Positions 45,005 to 54,243 of a DNA stretch of 64,000 nucleotides are shown one piece after another (the stretch's first letter is position 1; each line of letters opens with the position of its first letter). The stretch comes from Sphingobacterium paucimobilis HER1398 (GTDB taxonomy: Bacteria; Bacteroidota; Bacteroidia; Sphingobacteriales; Sphingobacteriaceae). The notes under the pieces were generated by a model. The model worked only from the letters and a program-made list of their open reading frames with translations. It was not told the origin of the DNA and did not search any database. The DNA lies in NCBI RefSeq assembly GCF_000416985.1, contig NZ_ATDL01000012.1, positions 124,001-188,000 of the forward strand, given 5' to 3'. A program made the translations under genes and the position numbers.

Positions 45005-46276
45005 CTATACAAAAGGTTTAAATCCTGGCTGTGCGATAGGTGTTGCATCCGGTGACATCGACCAGTTATAGTTATCAGAATGAGGGCCTAATTCCTCCTT
45101 CGAGTTCATGATATCTTCATAAGAAATACGCTTGCCCGTATAAGCAGCTATTTTCCCCCAGATAGCCAATAACGTCGAGTTCACCATAAAATCACCATCA
45201 TTGACAAACTCGCCCTTGTTGATAGCGGCCATCAATTCGTCATGCTGTGTTTGATACATATTATTTATTTTGCCATCATATGCAAAAGCTTTAGTACCAT
45301 GGATATTATAGTTTTTCATGATATTAACATCGACAAAACCCGCTGTACCATTAACTTCTACCGAATTACGTGACTCTGTACCATTTTGCTGTCTCGAGAA
45401 ATGCATCCCTTTCACGCCATCACCATAGTCGTACTCCACCGCAAAGTGGTCAAACGTATTGCCTATCGCCTCCCATGACCTGCTTTGTCTTCCTCCTGTA
45501 GCACTCACCACTTTAGGCAGCTTATTGCCCATGATCCAGTTCATATAGTCCACACTGTGGATAGATTGCTCGACGATCAGGTCTGATGCGTAGCGCTGAA
45601 AGTAATACCAGTTACGCAATTGATATTCAAAGTCTGTCCATGTACTTTTACGTTCTTTCAAGGTCAGTTCTCCACCATAACGAAAAGTCGTAACAGACTT
45701 GACATCACCTATATCTCCCCCTTGGATACGCTTCATTATTTCACGGTTGGGTGTAGAATAACGGAAGCAGAATCCCGAAACCAGATTGAGCTTCTTCTCC
45801 TTGGATATACGTACACTCTCCATGACTCGCTTCAATCCAGGGACATCCACTGCAACAGGTTTTTCACAAAAAATATGTTTACCAGCATTTACGGCATACG
45901 CCAAATGATCCGGTCTAAAATTAGGCGGACTACACAACAGTACGACATCCACATCCGAATCTATCAAACCCTGATAGCTCTCAAACCCCACAAACTGTCT
46001 TTCGGCAGGCACATCCGTCCGTTTTGGATCTTTTTTATTCAGAATAAGAAGTGTTTGGTCTATCTGATCCTGAAAAGCGTCTGCCAATGCAGTGACCACC
46101 ACATTGGGATCCGCAGCCAATGCTTGAACAACAGCACCAGTTCCTCTTCCGCCACAACCTACTAAGCCCACCTTGATCACCTTGGTAGCTCCAAATTGGT
46201 CTGCAAGAGAAATAAAGGGCATACTGCCCAGCACTATACCACTACTTTTTAAAAAATCTCGTCTAGAAAAATTCAT
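45005..46276 (-). CDS. Tat-exported Gfo/Idh/MocA-family oxidoreductase
   Basis: A 423-residue oxidoreductase with a Tat signal: MNFSRRDFLKSSGIVLGSMPF carries the twin-arginine motif RRDFLK. The ATG at 46276 is chosen because it begins this signal. The Rossmann motif is VGLVGCGGRGTGAVVQ, with HIFCEKPVAVD as the EKP motif and EQSIHSVDYMNWI in the substrate domain. A folded cofactor-bearing enzyme exported by Tat fits NAD(P)-binding periplasmic members that act on glycans. Translationally coupled to the next gene. The upstream 205-nt divergent region shows no clear promoter. Confidence 0.9.
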   Translation of the reverse strand: MNFSRRDFLKSSGIVLGSMPFISLADQFGATKVIKVGLVGCGGRGTGAVVQALAADPNVVVTALADAFQDQIDQTLLILNKKDPKRTDVPAERQFVGFESYQGLIDSDVDVVLLCSPPNFRPDHLAYAVNAGKHIFCEKPVAVDVPGLKRVMESVRISKEKKLNLVSGFCFRYSTPNREIMKRIQGGDIGDVKSVTTFRYGGELTLKERKSTWTDFEYQLRNWYYFQRYASDLIVEQSIHSVDYMNWIMGNKLPKVVSATGGRQSRSWEAIGNTFDHFAVEYDYGDGVKGMHFSRQQNGTESRNSVEVNGTAGFVDVNIMKNYNIHGTKAFAYDGKINNMYQTQHDELMAAINKGEFVNDGDFMVNSTLLAIWGKIAAYTGKRISYEDIMNSKEELGPHSDNYNWSMSPDATPIAQPGFKPFV

Positions 46277-46532
46277 AGTTTTATTGAATAGGAAATTAAA
46301 GTTATAATAATATCCAGTTATTACCAACGCAAATGCATAATAGTAAAGAATTCGTTACCACTTTTATCAAAAGAAATCTATAAATTCACAAAAAATTAAA
46401 AAACAACGGTCCCTACCAATCCGATTAGCGACCACAATTTTTTTAAGCAAATACATATATTCAAATACCAGAACAGTGGTTTTCTATAACGAGATCTGTA
46501 GCCACTGTCAAAAAAACAACTAATTACAAAAA

Positions 46533-47798
46533 ATGGACAACCAAACAGCGCTTGTACAACCTTTAATTACTGATACTGCCGTTATCGTAGGCATTCTTAT
46601 GACCATCCTTGGGATCGTATTCTATACGTCCTCCTTATCAAACAAGTATATCAAGGGCTTCTACAACGTAATCCCACCATTGCTGCTGTGCTACTTTCTT
46701 CCAGGCGTCCTTAATTCCCTTCATGTATTTGATGGTGCCAATTCGCCTTTGACCAGCGTAGGCAGTCGCTACCTGTTGCCAGCCTGTTTGATACTATTCG
46801 TAATCAGCCTGGACCTCAAAGAAATGTGGGCATTGAGAAAGCGTGCTGGTTTAATGTTTATCACGGGTACAATAGGGATAGTATTGGGTGGGCCATTAGC
46901 GGTTTGGATCGTATCTTTATTTGCACCTCAAGTCGTAGGCGGAGTCGGTCCGGACGAAGTATGGCGAGGTCTGGGTTCACTGGCAGGATCTTGGATCGGC
47001 GGCAGTGCGAATCAAGTCGCTTTAAAAGAAATATTACAACCATCGCCAAGACTATTTTCTTCTATAATCGCAGTCGACGCCTTTGTAGCCTATCTATGGA
47101 TGGCTTTCTTATTATATGGAGCCAGTAAGGCAAAACAATTTGATAAATTCTTCAAAGCGGACTCCAGAGATGTCGATCATCTCATGCAAAAAATGGAGGC
47201 AAAGACTCAGGCCAATGCACGGACGCCACAGACAAAAGATTATATTATCATGTTGGCTATAGCCTTTGGAGGTACGGGATTAGCTACATTTTTAGCAGAA
47301 CCAATAGCTAACTTCATTGCGACCAACTACCCTCATTTAGAGCAATTTTCATTGACCAGTGGTTTTTTCTGGCTCATCCTGTTTGCGACCATAATAGGAG
47401 TAGCGCTTTCTTTTACGCCAGCCAAGGAACTCGAACATGCTGGTGCCTCAAAACTAGGCTCTACACTCTTGTATATGCTTATTGTCACGATCGGCATGCA
47501 GATGGATATTTCCGCCATAGCGGACAACCTCGGACTATTTGTTGTAGGTATCATCTGGATGTCCTTTCATGCCCTACTCCTTTTGATTGTAGGCAAAATA
47601 TTTAAAGTACCTTTTTTCTATTTTGCAGTAGGGAGCATGGCCAATGTCGGCGGAGTCGCTTCAGCCTCTGTAACCTCAGCCGCATTCCACCCCTCATTGA
47701 TCTCAGTAGGCGTTATTTTAGCTGTTTTCAGCTACGCTATAGGCACATACGCCGGTTGGCTTACCGCATTACTCATGCAGATAGCCTCCCCTATCTAG
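46533..47798 (+). CDS. DUF819 family membrane protein
   Basis: A 421-residue integral membrane protein with about 10-12 hydrophobic segments. Family features are NVIPPLLLCYFLPG, the Gly-rich LAGSWIGGSANQVALKE near 150-165, and GSMANVGGVASASVTSA near 370, a repeated half-site that suggests a transporter with inverted symmetry. Substrate is not established. It lies divergent from the Gfo/Idh pair. The thioesterase gene follows after 55 nt. Confidence 0.9.
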   Translation: MDNQTALVQPLITDTAVIVGILMTILGIVFYTSSLSNKYIKGFYNVIPPLLLCYFLPGVLNSLHVFDGANSPLTSVGSRYLLPACLILFVISLDLKEMWALRKRAGLMFITGTIGIVLGGPLAVWIVSLFAPQVVGGVGPDEVWRGLGSLAGSWIGGSANQVALKEILQPSPRLFSSIIAVDAFVAYLWMAFLLYGASKAKQFDKFFKADSRDVDHLMQKMEAKTQANARTPQTKDYIIMLAIAFGGTGLATFLAEPIANFIATNYPHLEQFSLTSGFFWLILFATIIGVALSFTPAKELEHAGASKLGSTLLYMLIVTIGMQMDISAIADNLGLFVVGIIWMSFHALLLLIVGKIFKVPFFYFAVGSMANVGGVASASVTSAAFHPSLISVGVILAVFSYAIGTYAGWLTALLMQIASPI

Positions 47799-47853
47799 CG
47801 TTTTACAGCGGGACAACAACAGACAAAAGTTCGAACCACAATACACGATTACT

Positions 47854-48294
47854 ATGGAGAACAACACATTTTACGAAGGACAGGTTTTATGGTCACAGAT
47901 TGATGCCAATCGTCATCTCAGACATTCTGCCTATGCCGATTTTTGTGCACAGGCGCGGAGCAACATGCTCAAAACAATGGGACTGTCCCTTGATGAATTT
48001 GCAAAACAGAAGATCGGCCCCATTCTTTTCCGGGAGGAACTCATTTACAAGAGAGAGATTCAATTGGATGAGTACATACGGGTAGAAATCCTATTGACTA
48101 AGCTGAATTTGAAGAATGCACGTTTTTCATTTCAACATATTATTTACAAAGAGAATGGGGAGAAGGCCGCAGAGGTTAATGTCGATGGTGCCTGGCTCCA
48201 TTTAGTCGAAAGAAAACTGACAAATATACCTGCCGAATGGTACGACATCTTACAGAAAGTCCCCCGATCGGAGCACTATACAGAAGTAGATTAA
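47854..48294 (+). CDS. Acyl-CoA thioesterase, 4-hydroxybenzoyl-CoA thioesterase fold
   Basis: A 146-residue hotdog-fold protein of the YbgC/FadM type. The N-terminal region QVLWSQIDANRHLRHSAYADFCAQAR matches the active-site helix (Asp and the H-x-x-x-Y pattern). It likely hydrolyses acyl-CoA. It may be co-transcribed with the DUF819 gene. Confidence 0.87.
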   Translation: MENNTFYEGQVLWSQIDANRHLRHSAYADFCAQARSNMLKTMGLSLDEFAKQKIGPILFREELIYKREIQLDEYIRVEILLTKLNLKNARFSFQHIIYKENGEKAAEVNVDGAWLHLVERKLTNIPAEWYDILQKVPRSEHYTEVD

Positions 48295-48471
48295 ATCGGT
48301 GATATACATACATTCAGCGAGCCACTGACATAGACGACTATTATATGGACACTGACACACAATAATCGAAATGCACACAGCGTTATTAAAGGATAGATTC
48401 CAGCCAAAAAATAACGTTATTTTATTTGATTTTTTTGTAGAGTTGGGTTACCATAATAGATTTTTTTTCAT

Positions 48472-48479
48472 TAGGTTTG
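48472..48479 (+). promoter_or_regulatory. -7 element of the rod-shape operon
   Basis: TAGGTTTG matches TAnnTTTG, 33 nt before the mreB ATG. No TTTG at the -33 position. The remaining upstream gap of about 180 nt shows nothing else. Confidence 0.5.
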
Positions 48480-48512
48480 CATTAAATTAAAAACAGAATT
48501 AGGACTTACTAA

Positions 48513-49535
48513 ATGGGGTTATTCAATTGGTTTACGCAAGAAGTTGCGATTGACTTGGGTACGGCAAATACCTTAATAATACACAATGATAAAGTAGTAG
48601 TGGACGAGCCTTCGATCGTAGCATTTGATCGGACGACCAACAAAGTGATTGCTATCGGCAGACAGGCAATGCAGATGGAAGGCAAGACCCATGATAATAT
48701 AAAAACGGTCAGACCGCTTAGGGATGGAGTAATAGCTGATTTTACAGCAGCCGAACATTTGATTCGAGGCATGGTAAAATTGGTCAACAATGGCAAATCT
48801 TGGTTCTTCCCTTCTTTACGTATGGTCGTTTGTATTCCTTCTGGAATCACCGAAGTAGAGAAGCGTGCAGTTCGCGATTCAGCGGAGATAGCAGGAGCTA
48901 AAGAAGTCTACCTCATTCACGAGCCCATGGCAGCAGCAGTAGGTATCGGTATCGATGTCGAAGAACCTGTTGGAAATATGATCATCGATATCGGTGGTGG
49001 TACTACGGAGATTGCCGTTATCGCATTATCGGGAATAGTCTGTGATCAATCCATCCGCGTTGGTGGAGACAACTTTGACTCCGATATCGTCCAATATATC
49101 CGTCGCCAGCACAATATAATGATTGGAGACCGTACGGCCGAGAAGATCAAAATAGAAGTCGGAGCAGCATTGCCCGAGCTCACCGATCCACCAGAGGACT
49201 TTGCCGTACAGGGACGTGACCTGATGACAGGTATTCCAAAACAGATCACCGTGTCCTACACCGAGATAGCACATTGCCTGGACAAGTCCATCTCGAAAAT
49301 CGAAGAAGCAATCTTAAAAGCACTGGAAATAACGCCACCAGAATTATCTGCTGATATCTATCAGACTGGTATTTATTTAACAGGTGGGGGAGCCCTTCTG
49401 CGAGGCCTTGACAAGAGATTACAAGCAAAAACAAAATTACCTATACATGTAGCTGAGGATCCTTTACGCGCTGTGGTAAGAGGAACAGGAATAGCACTTA
49501 AAAACATAGGACGTTTTAAGTTTTTAATGGCGTAA
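48513..49535 (+). CDS. mreB: Rod-shape actin homologue MreB
   Basis: MreB filaments under the inner membrane steer lateral wall synthesis. The protein has 340 residues with all actin-fold motifs: IDLGTANTLIIHNDK (phosphate 1), IIDIGGGTTEIAVIALSG (phosphate 2), the connecting helix HEPMAAAVGIGI, and TGGGALLRGLDKRL (adenosine). The N-terminal MGLFNWFTQEVA is the membrane-binding amphipathic stretch. First gene of mreB-mreC-mreD-mrdA-rodA; a hairpin terminator separates it from mreC. Confidence 0.97.
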   Translation: MGLFNWFTQEVAIDLGTANTLIIHNDKVVVDEPSIVAFDRTTNKVIAIGRQAMQMEGKTHDNIKTVRPLRDGVIADFTAAEHLIRGMVKLVNNGKSWFFPSLRMVVCIPSGITEVEKRAVRDSAEIAGAKEVYLIHEPMAAAVGIGIDVEEPVGNMIIDIGGGTTEIAVIALSGIVCDQSIRVGGDNFDSDIVQYIRRQHNIMIGDRTAEKIKIEVGAALPELTDPPEDFAVQGRDLMTGIPKQITVSYTEIAHCLDKSISKIEEAILKALEITPPELSADIYQTGIYLTGGGALLRGLDKRLQAKTKLPIHVAEDPLRAVVRGTGIALKNIGRFKFLMA

Positions 49536-49566
49536 GGTAAATAAAGATAAATTACAATTACTTCTG

Positions 49567-49610
49567 CGCGATATAGAAAAGTTGAACTTCTTCTATATCG
49601 CGTATTTTTT
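49567..49610 (+). terminator. Intercistronic terminator/attenuator between mreB and mreC
   Basis: 12-bp perfect stem CGCGATATAGAA / TTCTATATCGCG with a 12-nt loop, followed by TATTTTTT. It lies 31 nt after mreB and 31 nt before mreC, inside an otherwise continuous operon with no evident internal promoter. Confidence 0.7.
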
Positions 49611-49640
49611 AGATAACAGAACAAATCTCTACGTGAAAAC

Positions 49641-50486
49641 ATGAAAAACCTATGGCTCTTTTTAGTAAGATATAACGCCTTCTTTTGGTTTGTACTTTTT
49701 TTCGTGTTTTCCATCTTCCTTGTTGTTCAAAACAACAATTACCAAAGATCTGCATTTGTCAATTCCTCTAACGTTGTTGTTGGTACATTTTATGAAAATG
49801 TCAACTCTTGGAAAGAATATCTATCCTTGCGCGACATCAACCAACAGCTCGCCGATGAGAATGCTCAGCTTCGAAAAAAACTGCAAAATTTCACACCTGC
49901 AGATTCAACAACGGATACCCAGGCATTTTTAGTAGACTCTATTGACGAAGAGCGTTATGATTTTATCGTTGCCTCCGTGGTAAATAACAGTATAAATCAG
50001 AAAAGCAACTTCATCACGATCGACAAAGGATCGGCCGACGGCATTGAGCCAGATATGGGGGTGATCACCTCCAATGGGGTTGTAGGTACGGTGTTGAATG
50101 TTTCTCCGCATTTTAGCACCATCAAATCACTGCTGCACCCCGACACCAAGATTTCGGTCACTTTAGACAGTACTGCCACAGCATTTGGGTCATTGGTATG
50201 GGGTAGCAATACCGATTCTCGCTACGCGATGGTACGGGATATTCCCAACCACGTCAAAGTTCACGTAGGTGCACCAGTCTTTACTTCGGGATACTCCACC
50301 AAGTTTCCCAAAGGCATTAAGATAGGTCATATCGTACAGACCGACCTCGCTTCTGGCGAAAGCTTTAAAGACATTCGGGTCTTATTGTCTACCAACTTTG
50401 TAAACCTGAATCATGTTTATATCGTGAAAGATAAAATGTCTACAGAAAAACTAGAATTAGAACAACACAACAAAGATAATGGCTAG
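49641..50486 (+). CDS. mreC: Rod-shape-determining protein MreC
   Basis: MreC links the MreB filament to periplasmic elongation enzymes. The 281-residue protein has one N-terminal membrane helix (about 12-30), a coiled coil (about 50-90, DINQQLADENAQLRKKLQNF) and a beta-rich periplasmic domain with DKGSADGIEPDMGVITSNGVVG, the family hallmark. It overlaps mreD by 8 nt. Confidence 0.94.
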   Translation: MKNLWLFLVRYNAFFWFVLFFVFSIFLVVQNNNYQRSAFVNSSNVVVGTFYENVNSWKEYLSLRDINQQLADENAQLRKKLQNFTPADSTTDTQAFLVDSIDEERYDFIVASVVNNSINQKSNFITIDKGSADGIEPDMGVITSNGVVGTVLNVSPHFSTIKSLLHPDTKISVTLDSTATAFGSLVWGSNTDSRYAMVRDIPNHVKVHVGAPVFTSGYSTKFPKGIKIGHIVQTDLASGESFKDIRVLLSTNFVNLNHVYIVKDKMSTEKLELEQHNKDNG

Positions 50487-51000
50487 AGTATTCATCTTCA
50501 ATATCATTCGTTTTGTAGTCCTTACTATACTACAGGTAGCTGTTTTTAAGAATATTGGGTATTATAATATTGCCGCTCTATTTCCTTATATTCTCATCAT
50601 ATTATTGCTCCCGACAGGAATGCCCAATTTTTTCCTTTTCCTGGCAGCATTTCTCACCGGACTTACGGTCGATGCTTTTTACGACAGTATGGGCGTTCAC
50701 GCCGCAGCATGCGTCGCCCTGGCTTGGTTTCGGATATTCTTTCACAAGATTACCCTAGATGTAGACGAACAAGCCTTTCAAACGCCGAGTTGGGGCAATA
50801 TGGGATTCAAATGGTTTAGTGCTTACCTGCTCTTAGGTACGCTCGTTCATCATTTGGTACTGTTCTTCACCGAAGTTTTTTCATTCCAAGATATATTGTA
50901 CACACTAGCCAGTATATTTTTCAGCAGTTTATTCACCGTAGCGGTCATTCTGATCATCAGCCTGATCACCTACAATCGTAAATCAAGATTAGCTAACTAG
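50479..51000 (+). CDS. mreD: Rod-shape-determining protein MreD
   Basis: A 173-residue membrane protein with about five hydrophobic segments and the MreD-like FLTGLTVDAFYDSMGVHAAACV. Sequence conservation in this family is low; position between mreC and the PBP2 gene is decisive. The start overlaps mreC by 8 nt, and mrdA begins 6 nt after the stop. Confidence 0.9.
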   Translation: MARVFIFNIIRFVVLTILQVAVFKNIGYYNIAALFPYILIILLLPTGMPNFFLFLAAFLTGLTVDAFYDSMGVHAAACVALAWFRIFFHKITLDVDEQAFQTPSWGNMGFKWFSAYLLLGTLVHHLVLFFTEVFSFQDILYTLASIFFSSLFTVAVILIISLITYNRKSRLAN

Positions 51001-51006
51001 AATGAT

Positions 51007-52977
51007 ATGAACAATAATTTTTTCGAGCGCAAATACATTATCCAAGGTATATTTTTAGCAATAGCGTTACTAATTGTCGCTCGTCTGTTCTATCTTCAAA
51101 TTATAGATGAATCCTATTTACTTTCTGCAAACAACAACGTTTTAAGAAAAAGTGTCGTATATCCTGCTAGAGGTATTATTTTAGACCGCAATGGAAAAGT
51201 ATTGGTTCAGAACGAACCCGTGTATGACCTTTTGGTGATCCCTCGAGAGGTAAAAGATATAGACACCCTACTGCTGTGCCGTCTGTTAGAAATCGATAAG
51301 GACGGTTTTATGTCCCGCATGAATAAGGCACGAGCGGTCTCTCCTTTTCGAGCATCCACCTTTGAAGGCATGATGAATGCAGAGACCTTTGCCGTACTTC
51401 AGGAACACCTGGACAAATTCAGAGGCTTTCAGGCACAACCCCGTACCGTACGTCAGTATCCCGACAGCGCAGCTGCTCAGTTCTTGGGTTATATTCAAGA
51501 AGTCAATGAAAAAGACATCGAGCGCTCCAACAATTTCTACAAGCGAGGCGACTACATTGGTGCCTCTGGCGTAGAGCGCTCTTATGAAGAACTGCTACGT
51601 GGACAGCGCGGCGTACGCAATCAAATGGTAGACAAGCTCGGGCGATCCCAAGGTTCCTTCAGGGATGGCAAGTTCGATACTTTAGCCGTCTCCGGAGACG
51701 GTCTTATCTCTTCCCTGGACAAGGACTTACAACTCTTGGCCGAGAAGCTCATGAAAAATAAACTGGGCTCTGTTGTCGCTATTGAACCTTCCACAGGTGA
51801 AGTGTTAACCTATGTGAGCAGTCCCAGTTACAACCCCAATATGATGGTGGGTAGACAGCGGGGCAACAATTACATGAAGTTGCTGTACGACCCGCACAAG
51901 CCGATGTTCAACCGTCCAATTCAGGCCTCCTACCCTCCAGGTTCAGTCTTCAAGGTTGTAGCGGCACTCACTGCACTTCAGGCCGGAGTGATCACGCCAC
52001 AGACTATTTTCAATTGCCCTGGTGGATATCGCTATGGAAATGGACGAATCATGCGCTGTACCCACGTGGACGGTCCTACAGATCTAATCAAATCCATCCA
52101 ACGGTCCTGCAATACCTATTATGGCTATGTCTATGCCCGTATGATTGACTCCAGAGGGATGTCGGGCCCCAAAGCGTACGAATTGTGGCGCGAGGGTCTT
52201 AACCAATTTGGTTTAGGTCATCCCCTAGGCATTGATTTGCCAGGCGAAAAAGGAGGCAACGTCTATCCCGCTAGTTACTATACCAAACGCTTTGGCAGTG
52301 AAAAATGGGGATCGAGTTACAGCATTTCCCAATCTATCGGTCAGGGCGAACTGGGGATCACACCGCTTCAAATGGCAAATATCATGGCTATTGTTGCCAA
52401 TCGTGGTTTCTACTACCGTCCCCACCTGATTAAGGGAATTGGTGAAAAGAAAATCGTAAAAGAAGAGTTTACAGAAAAAATATGGGCTGGTGTAGACGCA
52501 CAACATTACGAACCCGTTATTGAAGGAATGAGCCGTGCTGTCAATGCTGGAGGAACCGGTTCCTCCGTACGGATCAATGGGATCGAAATGTGTGGTAAAA
52601 CAGGTACCGTGCAGAATCCACATGGAGAAAACCATGCTGTATTCTTTGCTTTCGCACCGCGTGTCAATCCGAAGATTGCAATAGCGGTATTCGTAGAGAA
52701 TGCCGGATATGGTGGGACATGGGCTGGCCCTATCGCCAGTATGCTCGTAGAAAAGCATATCAGAGACACCATAACCCTACCCAAATATTTGCAAGACCGT
52801 ATCTTGAATGCCAACTTGTTGCCAAAGGTAAAAACGAAGGCCAATGAAGTCAAAAAAGATACACCTGCTTTAAAAAAGGATAGTTTAAAAACAACAAAAC
52901 AGGTCGCACAAAACAAACAGGCACCTGCTTTATTCGTTCACCATAGCCAAGTCAGAGGAAGAAATGAACAATACTAA
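51007..52977 (+). CDS. mrdA: Penicillin-binding protein 2 (elongasome transpeptidase)
   Basis: The DD-transpeptidase of lateral wall growth. The 656-residue protein has one N-terminal membrane helix (about 12-30), a PBP dimerisation domain (about 50-220) and a transpeptidase domain with SxxK in PGSVFKV, SxN in SCNTYYG and KTG in CGKTGTVQ. It ends in a Lys-rich cytosol-independent tail of about 50 residues. The end overlaps rodA by 14 nt. Confidence 0.96.
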   Translation: MNNNFFERKYIIQGIFLAIALLIVARLFYLQIIDESYLLSANNNVLRKSVVYPARGIILDRNGKVLVQNEPVYDLLVIPREVKDIDTLLLCRLLEIDKDGFMSRMNKARAVSPFRASTFEGMMNAETFAVLQEHLDKFRGFQAQPRTVRQYPDSAAAQFLGYIQEVNEKDIERSNNFYKRGDYIGASGVERSYEELLRGQRGVRNQMVDKLGRSQGSFRDGKFDTLAVSGDGLISSLDKDLQLLAEKLMKNKLGSVVAIEPSTGEVLTYVSSPSYNPNMMVGRQRGNNYMKLLYDPHKPMFNRPIQASYPPGSVFKVVAALTALQAGVITPQTIFNCPGGYRYGNGRIMRCTHVDGPTDLIKSIQRSCNTYYGYVYARMIDSRGMSGPKAYELWREGLNQFGLGHPLGIDLPGEKGGNVYPASYYTKRFGSEKWGSSYSISQSIGQGELGITPLQMANIMAIVANRGFYYRPHLIKGIGEKKIVKEEFTEKIWAGVDAQHYEPVIEGMSRAVNAGGTGSSVRINGIEMCGKTGTVQNPHGENHAVFFAFAPRVNPKIAIAVFVENAGYGGTWAGPIASMLVEKHIRDTITLPKYLQDRILNANLLPKVKTKANEVKKDTPALKKDSLKTTKQVAQNKQAPALFVHHSQVRGRNEQY

Positions 52978-54238
52978 AAACAGCTTTTTGGGTCGCCTAG
53001 ACTGGATTACGGTAGCGATATGGCTCATATTATGCCTGATTGGCTGGTTCAACATCTACGCCGCGGCATACAATCCGCAGCACCCCGAGATATTCAGTTT
53101 AGCCACAAACTATGGAAAACAAGGCTTATTCATATTCACAGCACTTATTATAGGCTTTAGTATACTCATCATTGACCAACGGTTTTTCATATCCATCACA
53201 CCTATCGTCTACGCTGTGGTCATTTTACTGCTGATAGCGGTATTGTTTATCGGTAAGAATATTAAAGGTAATCAATCCTGGATCGATCTGGGATTCTTTC
53301 GATTGCAACCATCCGAATTTGGAAAACTGGGAACCTGTCTCCTTCTTTCCTATTACCTGGGTACGCAGTCGAACAAGGCTCCCAACGTCAAATCACTATT
53401 AGTAGCAGCTGCCATAGTACTTCTGCCGACAGCTCTAGTCCGACTTCAGCCGGATACAGGCTCTGCGATGGTCTTTTTCTCGTTGATCTTTGTCTTTTAC
53501 AGAGAAGGCTATGTCAACACCAAGTTATTATTACTTGGCGGCTTAGCGATTATACTATTTGTGGCAGCCTTAATACTGGAAAACGAATGGATACTCGTGG
53601 CTATTATCGTTGGTCTGTGTAGCCTGCTCGCTTATTTCTACCGCTCCAAACGTAAGAATATTATTAACATTGCCCTGCTCTGTGTAGCTTCATCGATCTA
53701 TGTCTTGAGTGTTGATTTCGCTTGGGAGAATATTTTGGAACAGCACCAGAGAAACAGAATTGACATCCTCCTCGACAAAGTCCACGACCCGCTGGGTGAA
53801 GGTTATAATCTCAATCAATCCCAGATTGCTATTGGTTCAGGACAATTGTTTGGAAAAGGATACCTCCAAGGAACACAGACTAAATATAACTTCGTGCCCG
53901 AACAAAGTACCGATTTTATATTCTGTACCATTGGTGAGGAATGGGGGTTTGTCGGATCGGTGACCATAGTGGCCATCTACGTATTCTTATTATTCCGGAT
54001 TATTCACATCGCAGAGAGACAACGCACGGCTTTCGCCAGAATATACGCCTATTGCGTAGCGTCCATCTTGTTTTTCCATTTTTTCATCAATCTCGGCATG
54101 ACGATAGGTCTGGTTCCCATCATCGGGATTCCGTTGCCATTTCTCAGTTATGGAGGTTCTTCTTTGTGGAGCTTTACGATACTCCTTTTTATATTGTTAA
54201 AATTCGATTCCGCCCGCAAAGGACTATCACCGGCATAG
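52964..54238 (+). CDS. rodA: SEDS glycosyltransferase RodA
   Basis: RodA polymerises peptidoglycan glycan strands together with PBP2. The 424-residue polytopic protein carries SEDS motifs GNQSWIDLGFFRLQPSEFGKLG (split over the loop), RLQPDTGSAMVF with the catalytic-region Asp, QSQIAIGSGQLFGKGY, PEQSTDFIFCTIGEEWGFVG and GIPLPFLSYGGSSL. Last gene of the rod-shape operon, overlapping mrdA. The convergent nucleoside phosphorylase stops 5 nt away with no clear terminator between. Confidence 0.96.
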   Translation: MNNTKNSFLGRLDWITVAIWLILCLIGWFNIYAAAYNPQHPEIFSLATNYGKQGLFIFTALIIGFSILIIDQRFFISITPIVYAVVILLLIAVLFIGKNIKGNQSWIDLGFFRLQPSEFGKLGTCLLLSYYLGTQSNKAPNVKSLLVAAAIVLLPTALVRLQPDTGSAMVFFSLIFVFYREGYVNTKLLLLGGLAIILFVAALILENEWILVAIIVGLCSLLAYFYRSKRKNIINIALLCVASSIYVLSVDFAWENILEQHQRNRIDILLDKVHDPLGEGYNLNQSQIAIGSGQLFGKGYLQGTQTKYNFVPEQSTDFIFCTIGEEWGFVGSVTIVAIYVFLLFRIIHIAERQRTAFARIYAYCVASILFFHFFINLGMTIGLVPIIGIPLPFLSYGGSSLWSFTILLFILLKFDSARKGLSPA

Positions 54239-54243
54239 GCCTA

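Noticed and set aside
46473..46508. 7-bp inverted repeat ACAGTGG / CCACTGT upstream of the DUF819 gene
   Set aside because: Arms are short and 22 nt apart, with no T-tract and no match to a known operator; could be chance.
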